From Flavobacterium gyeonganense (lineage in GTDB: Bacteria; Bacteroidota; Bacteroidia; Flavobacteriales; Flavobacteriaceae): DNA of 64,000 nt. The DNA lies in assembly GCF_029625295.1 (NCBI RefSeq), contig NZ_CP121112.1, positions 248,001 through 312,000 on the forward strand. Reading direction: 5' to 3'. Positions 50,085-59,598 of the stretch are shown here, one piece after another. The notes beneath the pieces are model-generated. The model was not told where the DNA came from. It saw nothing but the letters and a program-made list of their open reading frames with translations, and did not search any database. Position 1 is the stretch's first letter. Each line of letters opens with the position of its first letter. A program made the position numbers and the translations under genes.

Positions 50085-52331
50085 TTAGTTTTGAATCACT
50101 TTAAGCTTTGTACCATTCACAAAATCATCATGTGAGATAAAGAAGCTGTTACGTGTTTTTCCGTTTAGCTCAATCGAATTGATTTTCCCATCATTATTGA
50201 TTTGTCTTTCAATTACAATGCTTTCTTTTTTATAATATCTCGGATCTAATTTGATTGTTACTCTATGGAACATTGGCGTTGTAATGGTGTAAATTGGATC
50301 ACCTGGCGATATTGGGTAAATTCCCATCATCGAATATACCAGCCAGGCCGACATTGTTCCTGTATCATCATTTCCGGGTAATCCTTTTGGCTCATTTTTG
50401 AAATATTGTGCAACCAGTTTTTTTACCATTTCCTGACTTTTCCATTCTTCTCCTTTTATATAATTGAATAAATACGGATATGCAATATCCGGCTCGTTTG
50501 CCATATCAAATTGTTTGCTGTCAAAAACCTTTTGTAACTGATCCGAAAAAGGTTTATCACCACCCATAAGTTTGATTAATCCTCTAATATCATGCGGTAC
50601 CATAAAAGCGTATTGCCATGCATTTCCTTCAATGAAACCAACATTTTCCTGAAAATTAGCTCCTGATTCAGGATCAAAAGGTTCATACCATTTTCCGTTA
50701 GCTGTTCTTGGCCGAAGTAATTTTAAATCCTTGTCATATAATTTTCGGTAGGATAATGAACGTTTTGTAAAACGCTTATAGTCTTCTTTTTCGCCTAAAG
50801 CTTTCGCTAAAAGTGAAATCGCATAATCTGAAGTATTGTACTCCAGTGTTGTAGAAACGGGACCGCGATAATTTGTTGATACATATCCTTTTTCAACATA
50901 TTCTTTAAGTCCCGGACGCAGTGGATTATTTTCAATTTGATCAGCACCTTTTAACATGGCATAGTAGGCTTTGTGAAAATCAAAATCCTGAATTCCTTTT
51001 AAGCTGGCATCAACTATCACAATAGTTGCGGGATCTCCTACCATGGTAAAAGTTTCAGTTGAATTTAATTCCCATTTTGGCAGCCAGCCGTTTTCATCAT
51101 ACATTTCCAACATACTTTTTATCATATCCGATTGCTGCTTAGGATAAACCAAAGATGTTAAAGGATGCATGTTGCGATACGTATCCCACAATGAAAAAGT
51201 GGTATAACGAGTACCTTCTGTTTTTGCAATCTTAGTCCTTTTTATCACAGGATATTCTCCATTGACATCGTTTAAAGTATTTGGGTGAATTAAAGTGTGA
51301 TACAATGCCGTATAAAAAATCGTATTGTCGTCATTTGATCCTCCTTCAACCAAAATTTTAGAAAGTTCTTCATTCCATTCGTTGTAAGTATTTTTATAAA
51401 CAGCTTCAAAAGATTTGTTTCCGGTTTCTTTTTCTAAATTTTCTCTTGCATTTGCAATACTTACATACGAAATTCCAATTTTAACCTCAACGGTTTCCTG
51501 CTTATCAAATTTATACGTAAAATAACTTCCAATACTATCACCAACAACCGTTTTGATGCTATTATCCATCATTCTGGTTTTTCCGTTGTACGTCATCCAT
51601 TGTGCTTCGAGACCTTCATATTTTGAAGGCTTTTTCCAAACTCCGAATTTGTGTGCTGGTTTGGAAAATTTAGCTACAAAATAAACCGGGTAAGCATCTT
51701 CCGGGCTGTTGTAACAAAATGAACCAACAGAACGCATTCCTTCAATTTCTATTGGCGAAACCACTTTTACCATTGCCCCTTCTTCATTGGTTAAGCCTAA
51801 GCCAAGATTCAGTAAAATGTTTGATTGCCCTTTCGGGAAAGTAAATTTGCTTACGCCCACTCTTTTAGATGATGTAAACTCTGCTTTTACATTGTATTTG
51901 TCAATATCTACGCTGTAGTACGCTGCTTTTGCCACTTCATTTTTATAAGTTGACCCGTATTTTAAATGATCTGTTTCTACAGCTCCCGTTGTTGGCATCA
52001 ATAAAATAACACCCAAATCTGGACAGCCAACACCGCTTATATTAACCTGACTAAATCCGGTTAAAAAAGTATTTTCGTTTACATACGGATTAGAAAGCCA
52101 CTGACTGTCTTTCTCTAATTTATTTTGTTTCCCGGCAACATTAAACGGACTTATACTCGCCATTCCTCTTGGTGCAATTGGTCCGGGAAAAGTGGCTCCG
52201 TAATTTGAAGTTCCAATAAACGGATTTACAAAATCTGCGGGTTCTTTCTGTGCAAAAATAAGGATGCTAAAAAACAGCATATACAAAATACATGCTGTTT
52301 TGGATATTGTTTTTTTTGATATTGAAAACAT
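50085..52331 (-). CDS. GH92 alpha-mannosidase
   Basis: This 748-aa protein has a signal peptide ending at ILIFAQ. The GH92 signature runs through the whole length: the N-terminal beta domain VNPFIGTSNYGATFPGPIAP, SNPYVNENTFLTGFSQVN, the (alpha/alpha)6 barrel with TTFSLWDTYRNMHPLTSLVY, GWLPKWELNSTETFTMVGDP, the catalytic-base region EPDIAYPYLFNY, and GNDDTGTMSAWLVYSMMGIY. GH92 enzymes are Ca2+-dependent exo-alpha-mannosidases that trim high-mannose and core alpha-mannose of N-glycans. The next gene, GH29, ends 11 bp upstream, showing a tight operon. Which linkage (1,2, 1,3 or 1,6) is cut cannot be told. Confidence 0.95.
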   Translation of the reverse strand: MFSISKKTISKTACILYMLFFSILIFAQKEPADFVNPFIGTSNYGATFPGPIAPRGMASISPFNVAGKQNKLEKDSQWLSNPYVNENTFLTGFSQVNISGVGCPDLGVILLMPTTGAVETDHLKYGSTYKNEVAKAAYYSVDIDKYNVKAEFTSSKRVGVSKFTFPKGQSNILLNLGLGLTNEEGAMVKVVSPIEIEGMRSVGSFCYNSPEDAYPVYFVAKFSKPAHKFGVWKKPSKYEGLEAQWMTYNGKTRMMDNSIKTVVGDSIGSYFTYKFDKQETVEVKIGISYVSIANARENLEKETGNKSFEAVYKNTYNEWNEELSKILVEGGSNDDNTIFYTALYHTLIHPNTLNDVNGEYPVIKRTKIAKTEGTRYTTFSLWDTYRNMHPLTSLVYPKQQSDMIKSMLEMYDENGWLPKWELNSTETFTMVGDPATIVIVDASLKGIQDFDFHKAYYAMLKGADQIENNPLRPGLKEYVEKGYVSTNYRGPVSTTLEYNTSDYAISLLAKALGEKEDYKRFTKRSLSYRKLYDKDLKLLRPRTANGKWYEPFDPESGANFQENVGFIEGNAWQYAFMVPHDIRGLIKLMGGDKPFSDQLQKVFDSKQFDMANEPDIAYPYLFNYIKGEEWKSQEMVKKLVAQYFKNEPKGLPGNDDTGTMSAWLVYSMMGIYPISPGDPIYTITTPMFHRVTIKLDPRYYKKESIVIERQINNDGKINSIELNGKTRNSFFISHDDFVNGTKLKVIQN

Positions 52332-52342
52332 ACTTTTATCTG

Positions 52343-53821
52343 TTAAATAGCTTCAATTTTTAAAGTCCAGGCTTCTTTACATGGTAAATTATTTCTTAAG
52401 TTTTCCGGAATCACAACTTTAAATCCGTTTCCTTCTTTTGTCCATTTCAACGAAGTTTTAGATCCTAACATGGTAATTTTTGTTCCTTTTTTAGGGCTGA
52501 TCGATTTTACAGTAACTTCAGCAGGAATTTTATCTTCTCCTTCTTTAGCTAAATAAAATGCAAATACATTTCCAGCTTTATTTTGTGTAAAACAAATGTT
52601 TTCTTCTTTGTAAGGTTCAATTGGTTTTGTGTTGTAAATCGCTGTGCTGTTTACTTTCATCCAGTCTCCGTAAGCTTGTAATAAATCGTAAGCGCCTTTA
52701 TCCCATTCTCCTTCCGGACTTGGTGCAACGTTTAATAATAAGTTTCCACCTTTTGCCACAATATCCACTAACATATGAATACCTTGTCTTCCAGTCATGT
52801 ATTCAGCACCTGGAGAATAAGACCATCCACCGCCTGCAGGAATACAAGATTCCCAAGGATAAGGCAACGTTTTAGCAGGAACACGACCTTCTGGAGTTAA
52901 GTAGTTTTGGTTTTTACCGTGAACCGCTCTATCTACAACAATTAAACCTGGTTGTTTCTGACGCGCTTTTATAACCAATTCATCCATTTTTGGATCTTGG
53001 TCTACCACTCTGTGTTTGATGAAACCGTTTTTAGATTCGTTTTCAGTAAATTTCTCGTCGTAGTTTTCTTTGATGTTTACTTGGTCTCTTTTTCTAACCC
53101 ATCCTCCATCTAACCATAAAATATCAACTTTACCGTAGTTAGAAAGAATTTCTAAGATTTGGTTATGAGTGAAATCAACATATTTTTGCCATTTTTCAGG
53201 GTATAAAGACGGATCGTAGTTTACGTTTCTGTCGAATGGAGGGAAATAAGGATCCCAGTAGTTTTCGTTGTGCCAGTCTGGTTTAGAGAAATAAGCTCCA
53301 GTTGAAATGCCTTCTCCTCTAAATGAGTTGAAAATTTCTTTTAAAACATCCGCTTTTGGATTGGTATGAAAAGGAACATCTTTACTAGTAATCTTGTAAT
53401 CAGAATATTTAGTATCATACATATTGAATCCGTCATGGTGTTTTGTAGTGAAAACCATGTATTTCATTCCAGCATATTTTGCTGCTTTAGCCCATTTTGC
53501 AGGATCAAATTTCACAGGATTAAACGTTTTTCTTAAACCTTCGTAATCTTTTATATAATCATTATAATTAGACGGATTGCTTCCTTTTTTACGTTCACAC
53601 CATCCGTAATCTTCAGGGCAGATAGACCAAGATTCTACAATTCCCCATTGGCTGTAAGTTCCCCAGTGCATTAGCAAACCAAATTTTTTGCCTTGCCACT
53701 CGTCTAAGTTCTTTAAAACTAACGGATCAGTTTCTGGTACGTATCTTTCATCTTCATAAATCGCCTGAGCGAATATCTGAGCTGAAAATAAAAGGGCGAT
53801 TATGAATATTCCTTTTTTCAT
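52343..53821 (-). CDS. GH29 alpha-L-fucosidase
   Basis: This 492-aa protein has a signal peptide ending at AQIFAQ. It contains the GH29 barrel: EWQGKKFGLLMHWGTYSQWG near 41-60, YMVFTTKHHDGFNMYDTKYS, the nucleophile Asp238 in VDILWLDGGW, and IVDRAVHGKNQNYLTPEGRV with PWESCIP, the usual acid/base region, then GNLLLNVAPSPEGE. A short beta-sandwich closes the chain. It removes alpha-linked fucose, here probably the core (alpha-1,6 or alpha-1,3) or antennary fucose of complex N-glycans. Confidence 0.93.
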   Translation of the reverse strand: MKKGIFIIALLFSAQIFAQAIYEDERYVPETDPLVLKNLDEWQGKKFGLLMHWGTYSQWGIVESWSICPEDYGWCERKKGSNPSNYNDYIKDYEGLRKTFNPVKFDPAKWAKAAKYAGMKYMVFTTKHHDGFNMYDTKYSDYKITSKDVPFHTNPKADVLKEIFNSFRGEGISTGAYFSKPDWHNENYWDPYFPPFDRNVNYDPSLYPEKWQKYVDFTHNQILEILSNYGKVDILWLDGGWVRKRDQVNIKENYDEKFTENESKNGFIKHRVVDQDPKMDELVIKARQKQPGLIVVDRAVHGKNQNYLTPEGRVPAKTLPYPWESCIPAGGGWSYSPGAEYMTGRQGIHMLVDIVAKGGNLLLNVAPSPEGEWDKGAYDLLQAYGDWMKVNSTAIYNTKPIEPYKEENICFTQNKAGNVFAFYLAKEGEDKIPAEVTVKSISPKKGTKITMLGSKTSLKWTKEGNGFKVVIPENLRNNLPCKEAWTLKIEAI

Positions 53822-53876
53822 CTTTAATCTAATTTATAATTTATTATTCTTTGTTTTTCTGGTTTAATAGGTAATC

Positions 53877-55730
53877 TTAATTTAATTTATCAAGTATCGG
53901 TTGATCTGTAAAAGTTAATTCTTTTTGGGTGTTTTCATTAAGCTGCTCCAATACAACAAACTTATTCTCGCCCGCTTTCAACCAGCATCCTGGTACATAA
54001 AGCGTTTGCTGCGGACCTACTTTCCAGTAGCGACCAAGATTGTGGCCGTTAACAAATACAATTCCTTTTCCCCAATTTGTCATATCAAGAAAAGTATCGG
54101 CTGGTTTCTCTATGTTTACTGTAGCTTCATATAAAACTGGTCGACCTGGTTTTATTGTTTCATTTTTAATAACTGGCACCTCATTCATCGGCATTTTATG
54201 CATTTCCCATCCGCCGCTAATTTCATATTCATTAATAAATACTGGAGAAATAATTCCTTTCGTATTATGCACTATTTCAGCTCCGTAATTAATACGTCCC
54301 ATATTTTCAACCAGAATTTCTAAAATACCGTTAAAAGGAATAGAAAGTGTCAACTCGTAATTTTTGAAAACTCTATTCAATTCACCAACCTTAACTCCAT
54401 TTACATAAACTGTAGCAAAGTCTCTCAATCCCTCAATCTTTAATTTGCCAGAAGAAATGGGCTGCGTAAATCTTTTACGATACAAAACATATCCATTTCC
54501 CTGACCTAACTTTTCAAATGTTAAAGGTTGATCATTTACGACTGCTTTTTCTTTTTTGATCCAACTTAAAACATCCATACTTGATTTGACAGGCTGATTA
54601 GGATATTTTGTAACTGGTATTTTCTCTGGAATCGGTGCTAATTTCGTTTTAGAATACTTTTGCATTACTTCACGAATAGCCATAAATTTTGGTGTTACCC
54701 AACCTGCTTCGCTAATAGGAGCATCATAATCATAGCTTGTAATATCAGGCTGAATATCACTTTCTTCATTATAATTTGCTCCAGAGGTAAATCCAAAATT
54801 AGTACCACCGTGCACCATATAATAATTAAAAGAAACACCTGCATCAAGATACTTTTTAGTTTGACTTGCAATCTCTTCAGATCCAATTTTAATAAATGGT
54901 TCTGCCCAATGATCTAACCATCCTGAATAAAACTCTGCTACCATGTAAGGCCCTTGTCCTTTATGATATTTATCAACCTGTTTCTTTAAATTTTCTATAT
55001 TAGATTCCCCATTTGCAGTTGGCAACACGCCTTCAACAGCACCGCCTTCAAACAACCAAGTACCGTCAGAAGTAAAAAAAGGCTCTGGAAACCCCGTTTG
55101 TTTAAGCATATTGTAAATTGCAGTTTTATATGCTTTATGATCCTCAGCACTAATATCGGTTCTTTGAGAAACATAAGAACCAAATTCATTTTCAGCCTGA
55201 ACCATAATAATTGGTCCTCCTTGATTAGCAAAAAGTCCTTTTACCTCTGCATACAAATGTTCAAGATAGGTTTTGCAAGCTTCTAAAAATGCTTTGTTAT
55301 TGGTACGAATTACTAAATCTGGATTATTTTGCAACCACCAAGGGTATCCTCCAAATTCCCATTCACCACAGGCATACGGGCCTGGTCTAAGAATTACATA
55401 CAATCCTTCACTTTTAGCAAGACGAACAAACTCTGCTAAATTTTTATTTCCTGTTTTAAAATCCCATACACCTGGCTCTACTTCGTGATAATTCCAAAAC
55501 ACATAGGTTGCCACGGTATTCAATCCCATAGCTTTAATCATTTGCAGCCTATGTCTCCAATACTCTTTAGGAATACGCTCATAGTGCATTTCTCCCGAAT
55601 GTATTTTAATAATTTTCCCATCTTGTTTAAATTCTCCATTAGATATAGAAAATCCTTTGCTTTGTGCCATAGAAAAAAACGGCATCAAGCAAATCAATAA
55701 TACTCCGAGTTTAAATAATATCTTATTCAT
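53877..55730 (-). CDS. GH35 beta-galactosidase
   Basis: This 617-aa protein has a signal peptide ending at FFSMAQ. The GH35 barrel shows IHSGEMHYERIPKEYWRHRL, VATYVFWNYHEVEPG, LRPGPYACGEWEFGGYPWWL, acid/base Glu182 in MVQAENEFGSY, and nucleophile Glu266 in YMVAEFYSGWLDHW. Two jelly-roll domains follow (AVVNDQPLTFEKLGQGNGYV; TWN-like FLDMTNWGKGIVFVNGHNLG, RYWKVGPQQTLYVP). GH35 enzymes remove terminal beta-galactose, in this locus most likely from LacNAc antennae of complex N-glycans before GH20 acts. Confidence 0.94.
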   Translation of the reverse strand: MNKILFKLGVLLICLMPFFSMAQSKGFSISNGEFKQDGKIIKIHSGEMHYERIPKEYWRHRLQMIKAMGLNTVATYVFWNYHEVEPGVWDFKTGNKNLAEFVRLAKSEGLYVILRPGPYACGEWEFGGYPWWLQNNPDLVIRTNNKAFLEACKTYLEHLYAEVKGLFANQGGPIIMVQAENEFGSYVSQRTDISAEDHKAYKTAIYNMLKQTGFPEPFFTSDGTWLFEGGAVEGVLPTANGESNIENLKKQVDKYHKGQGPYMVAEFYSGWLDHWAEPFIKIGSEEIASQTKKYLDAGVSFNYYMVHGGTNFGFTSGANYNEESDIQPDITSYDYDAPISEAGWVTPKFMAIREVMQKYSKTKLAPIPEKIPVTKYPNQPVKSSMDVLSWIKKEKAVVNDQPLTFEKLGQGNGYVLYRKRFTQPISSGKLKIEGLRDFATVYVNGVKVGELNRVFKNYELTLSIPFNGILEILVENMGRINYGAEIVHNTKGIISPVFINEYEISGGWEMHKMPMNEVPVIKNETIKPGRPVLYEATVNIEKPADTFLDMTNWGKGIVFVNGHNLGRYWKVGPQQTLYVPGCWLKAGENKFVVLEQLNENTQKELTFTDQPILDKLN

Positions 55731-55865
55731 TCTTTTTCAGATTATGCATTTATAAACTTAACCAGCATTTCAAGTCAAGCTATGTGTTAGAAACTAGTTT
55801 CTTTCTAAACTCTTATACCAAGTTTCAAAAGAAAAAGAATCTATGTTTCTATGCGTTTAAAATAT

Positions 55866-58178
55866 TTAATTCACCAAAATCTCGTCAACAAACAGCCAAG
55901 AACTTTCTCCTTTTGGGCTTTTCTTCAGGTTACCGCCGATAACTTTTACAAAACGTGCATTTTGTTTTTGAAAATTAATTTTAAAATCTTTCAATTCTGG
56001 AACTGCATTTACAGCATACGGACGTGTTATTTTTCCAACTTGTCTGTACTTAAATCCGTCGTCAGAAATGAATACTTTTACTTCAATTGGGAAATTAACT
56101 CCTGCGCCTTGACTTTCTAAAGCACCAACACTTACCTGCTCTATACTTTCAACTTTTTCAAGGTCAATTACCAATTCCATATCGTTAACCAACCAAGCCT
56201 GCCATTGTCCGTCATGGAAATTTTTACTTCCTCTGATAGTGTTCACCATTGTATTTGCATCTCCTTTATAATTCTGATTATAAGGTGTTAAGTATTTCAC
56301 TTTTTGTGCAAATGCTTTATGGAAAACAATTGTATCTGTGTATGTTTTTCCTACTGGTTTATCATTTTGAAATAAAGAAGCTTTTAAAACTGTTGTTTCC
56401 TTAATCTCAATTGGAGCCGTATATTTTACAGCGTGATGATCGATACTTTTATCTCCTAAAGCATAACGAATATCTGGATTAGGAAACTCGTTTTTCAATT
56501 CTACTTTGATTTGTTTATTAGGCAAATCAGCTGTTGAAGAAGCGGTAACCAAATAAGCACTTTTCGCATAATTGATTCCTAAATAATCGTAACGTTTGAA
56601 TAATGAAAATAATCTTGTTGTAAAATCATTCCAGTTGCGTTTCTCTTTCGGACTCCATAAAGTTTCTGATAATGCTGCCAATCTTGGAAAAATCATGTAT
56701 TCAGAATCTTTTGGTCCCGCAATATGTTCTGCCCATAAATTAGCCTGTCCACCTAAAACGTGTGCAGCTTCCTGTGGTGTCATTGTTGAAATTACAGGAT
56801 CAAATTTGTATACTTCGCTTAACGGATTATAAGCATCAAAAGCCAAAGGTTCTTCGTTTTGTGGACCTTGGTAAAAGTTGAAATAACAAGGAGATTCTGG
56901 AGTCATAATAACATCATGACCTTGATCTGCAGCTTCAATTCCGCCTTTCATTCCTCTCCAGCTCATTACTGTTGCGTCTGGAGCCAAACCGCCTTCTAAA
57001 ATTTCATCCCAACCGATAACTCTTTTACCTTTTGAATTGATGTATTTTTCCATTCGTTTTACAAAATAGCTTTGTAATTCGTCAACACTTTTTAAACGCT
57101 CGTCTTTGATTCTTTTCTGGCAATGCGGACATTTTGCCCAATTGGTTTTAGTAGCTTCGTCTCCGCCAATATGAATATACTTTGAAGGGAAAATCGTAAT
57201 TACTTCGTCAATTACATTTTTTAAAAACTCAAACGTCGTTTCTTTTCCTGCACAATAAATATCTGTAATTGGCCATAATCCGCCTGACGGAACACCAATT
57301 TTCTGATCAAAACATGCCAGTTCAGGATACGAGGCGATAGCACTGCTTACGTGTGCCGGCATTTCGATTTCCGGGATTACTTCAATGTTTTTTGATGCGG
57401 CATATTTTACAATTTCTTTTAACTCTTCCTGAGTAAAAAAGCCTCCGTAAGTTCCTTTTTGATCTGCTGTTACCGGAAGTCTTGCATTCCAGGATAAGTT
57501 TTCCTGATCTACTCTCCAAGCGCCAACTTCTGTTAGTTTTGGATATCTTTTAATTTCAATTCTCCAGCCCTGATCGTCAACTAAGTGCATGTGCAGCACA
57601 TTCATTTTGTGCATTGCCAAACGATCAATTGTAGCCAGAACATAATTTTTATCGAAGAAATGACGAGATAGGTCTAACATTAAACCTCTCCATTTGAAAC
57701 GAGGTTCGTCGTTAATTGTTAAACTCGGAATCTGCCATTTTGCAGAAGTAATTGCAAATTTACTTTCAATCGCTTCAGGAAGTAATTGTCTAACGCTTTC
57801 TAAACCATATAAAAATCCAACATTTCCTTTAGCAGAAATAACAATGCTCGTCGGATTTACATCTAAAATGTAAGCTTCATTTTTTACGTTCGGGTCAACT
57901 TTAAACTGAACAAAATTGCTTACTGGCGCTTTAGTTGTCGTTTCTGGTTTCCATCCTGCAGCCACTTCAAATTTAGAAGCCAAAGCATTTGCGGCATCTT
58001 TTTGGAAATCACCGTTTACGACAAACTTTGTATCCTTTGTAAATTCAAAAACACCTGTTTTAATAAAAGTCTGACTCGGTTTCGGAATGATATGAATATC
58101 ACTTTCTGTGTAAATTTTCTGCGCATTTGTCGAGAAAATTGAAGTGATTAGGGTTAGTAGGAATAGTATTTTTTTCAT
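55866..58178 (-). CDS. GH20 beta-N-acetylhexosaminidase
   Basis: This 770-aa protein has a signal peptide ending at SIFSTNAQ. An N-terminal GH20b domain (about 25-155) precedes the catalytic barrel from PRFKWRGLMLDLSRHFF; HMHLVDDQGWRIEIKRYP and the catalytic Asp340-Glu341 pair in YIHIGGDEATKTNW are intact, and RVIGWDEILEGGL follows. A chitobiase C-terminal-like stretch (about 560-620) and an F5/8 type C (discoidin) module (HDGQWQAWLVNDMELVIDLE) end the protein. It cleaves terminal GlcNAc or GalNAc, which fits removal of antennary GlcNAc after galactose. Confidence 0.95.
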   Translation of the reverse strand: MKKILFLLTLITSIFSTNAQKIYTESDIHIIPKPSQTFIKTGVFEFTKDTKFVVNGDFQKDAANALASKFEVAAGWKPETTTKAPVSNFVQFKVDPNVKNEAYILDVNPTSIVISAKGNVGFLYGLESVRQLLPEAIESKFAITSAKWQIPSLTINDEPRFKWRGLMLDLSRHFFDKNYVLATIDRLAMHKMNVLHMHLVDDQGWRIEIKRYPKLTEVGAWRVDQENLSWNARLPVTADQKGTYGGFFTQEELKEIVKYAASKNIEVIPEIEMPAHVSSAIASYPELACFDQKIGVPSGGLWPITDIYCAGKETTFEFLKNVIDEVITIFPSKYIHIGGDEATKTNWAKCPHCQKRIKDERLKSVDELQSYFVKRMEKYINSKGKRVIGWDEILEGGLAPDATVMSWRGMKGGIEAADQGHDVIMTPESPCYFNFYQGPQNEEPLAFDAYNPLSEVYKFDPVISTMTPQEAAHVLGGQANLWAEHIAGPKDSEYMIFPRLAALSETLWSPKEKRNWNDFTTRLFSLFKRYDYLGINYAKSAYLVTASSTADLPNKQIKVELKNEFPNPDIRYALGDKSIDHHAVKYTAPIEIKETTVLKASLFQNDKPVGKTYTDTIVFHKAFAQKVKYLTPYNQNYKGDANTMVNTIRGSKNFHDGQWQAWLVNDMELVIDLEKVESIEQVSVGALESQGAGVNFPIEVKVFISDDGFKYRQVGKITRPYAVNAVPELKDFKINFQKQNARFVKVIGGNLKKSPKGESSWLFVDEILVN

Positions 58179-58293
58179 TCTTTATTTTTTGGTTTGTCAC
58201 TTTGTGGTTATTTCTTAAACACATAGAGACATAGTTTTTGTTGTGTTGAAAAGGCATTTCACTTTGCATTAATTCACATAGTAAACGTTTTGT

Positions 58294-58395
58294 TTGTCAT
58301 TTCGACGGAGGAGAAATCGCACTAGAAATTCCGCAACAATGATCTACAATCTTTGTGGTTACGAGTGTGATTTCTCCTTTCAGTCGAAATGACAA
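58294..58395. repeat. Imperfect 100-bp palindromic element in the GH20-aspartylglucosaminidase gap
   Basis: Arms of about 30 bp (TTGTCATTTCGACGGAGGAG at the left, CTCCTTTCAGTCGAAATGAC near the right end) enclose a 45-base centre. The sequence can fold into a long hairpin. A related start (GTCATCCTGACGAAGGAAGG) is seen at the right window edge, so it is a dispersed element. Apart from it, the 360-bp gap 58179-58538 shows no gene. Confidence 0.7.
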
Positions 58396-58538
58396 TACTT
58401 TGCGCATAACTTAGTTATATGTTAGGAAACGAGTTTCCTTTTTATTCTCTTATTAAATACATAAAAATCTATGTTTCTATGTGTTTAAAAAATTCTCAGT
58501 TGTAGTAAATAAAAACTTTGTCAAAGTTCAGGCACTAA

Positions 58539-59567
58539 CTATTTATCCCACGACATTTTAAATTTTGCATCCTCCATTCTGTGACCTTTTTCATCATCAG
58601 AAACGGCGAAATTAAATCCCGATCTTAAACTGTAACCTGCATACTCTCCGTTTTTATTCAAAGCAATAAAACCAACCTGCAGATATTCCATGTCTTTGTG
58701 ATTTTTATGTTTTTTGTAAATACGTTCTGTGATTTCTTTACAGGCATCATAAGGCGATTTTCCCTGACGCATTAATTCGACCACCATGGCACTTCCAGCA
58801 GTTCTGATAACAGCTTCACCCAAACCAGTTGCAGCAGCTGCTCCTACTTCATTATCCAGAAAAAGACCCGCACCAATAATTGGTGAGTCACCAACACGCC
58901 CGTGCATTTTCCAGGCGGCACCACTTGTTGTACAGCCTCCGGCAAGATTTCCATCCTGGTCTAACATTAGCATACTTATAGTATCGTGGTTTTCTATATT
59001 AATAACGGGTTTGTATTTAGAATCTTCCAGCCATTTTTTCCAGTCTTTTTCAGATTCTGGAGTCAGTAAATTTTCTTCTTTAAAACCTTCTGATAAAGCA
59101 AATTGTAATGCTCCTTGCCCTGCTAACATTACGTGAGGTGTATTTTGCAATACTCTTTTTGCTACAGAGATAGGATGCATAATACCTTGTAAAAAACAAA
59201 CCGAACCGCAATTGCTGTTGTGATCCATAATGCAGGCATCTAAAGTTACTTTTCCTTCACGATCCGGGTATCCTCCATAACCAACACTACGAACAGTTGG
59301 ATCGGCTTCAGGAATTTTCAAACCTGCTTCAAGTGCATCTAAGGCTGATTTTCCGGCTTTCATTTGTTTCCAGGTTTCCTGATTGGCTGGTAAACCATGA
59401 TTCCATGTTGAAATAACAACTGGCTTTTTTACCCTTTTTGAAGGAAATTCCAGTGTTTCTTCTGTCTCCTCTTCGTGATTTTTCGCGGATCCGCTAAATC
59501 CTAAAACAGAACTTACTGCTAATGTACCTAAAGTTGCTTTTTTTATAAAATTTCTTCTGTTTGACAT
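58539..59567 (-). CDS. N4-(beta-N-acetylglucosaminyl)-L-asparaginase (aspartylglucosaminidase)
   Basis: This 342-aa Ntn hydrolase starts with a twin-arginine-like signal (SNRRNFIKKATLGTLAVSS). It has TWNHGLPANQETWKQMKAG, ALDALEAGLKIPE, LDACIMDHNSNCGSVCFLQG, the autocleavage site HDT at Asp195/Thr196 (Thr196 becomes the nucleophile), and GRVGDSPIIGAGLFLDNEVG. It hydrolyses GlcNAc-Asn once the amino acid is free, the last step in glycoprotein breakdown. Since PNGase F acts on peptide-bound glycans and this enzyme on GlcNAc-Asn, the locus covers both fates of the linkage. Tat export before maturation suggests folding and metal-free processing in the cytosol; that is inference. Confidence 0.93.
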   Translation of the reverse strand: MSNRRNFIKKATLGTLAVSSVLGFSGSAKNHEEETEETLEFPSKRVKKPVVISTWNHGLPANQETWKQMKAGKSALDALEAGLKIPEADPTVRSVGYGGYPDREGKVTLDACIMDHNSNCGSVCFLQGIMHPISVAKRVLQNTPHVMLAGQGALQFALSEGFKEENLLTPESEKDWKKWLEDSKYKPVINIENHDTISMLMLDQDGNLAGGCTTSGAAWKMHGRVGDSPIIGAGLFLDNEVGAAAATGLGEAVIRTAGSAMVVELMRQGKSPYDACKEITERIYKKHKNHKDMEYLQVGFIALNKNGEYAGYSLRSGFNFAVSDDEKGHRMEDAKFKMSWDK

Positions 59568-59598
59568 GGTATTTTACTTTTAAATGAAATCTTCAGAA

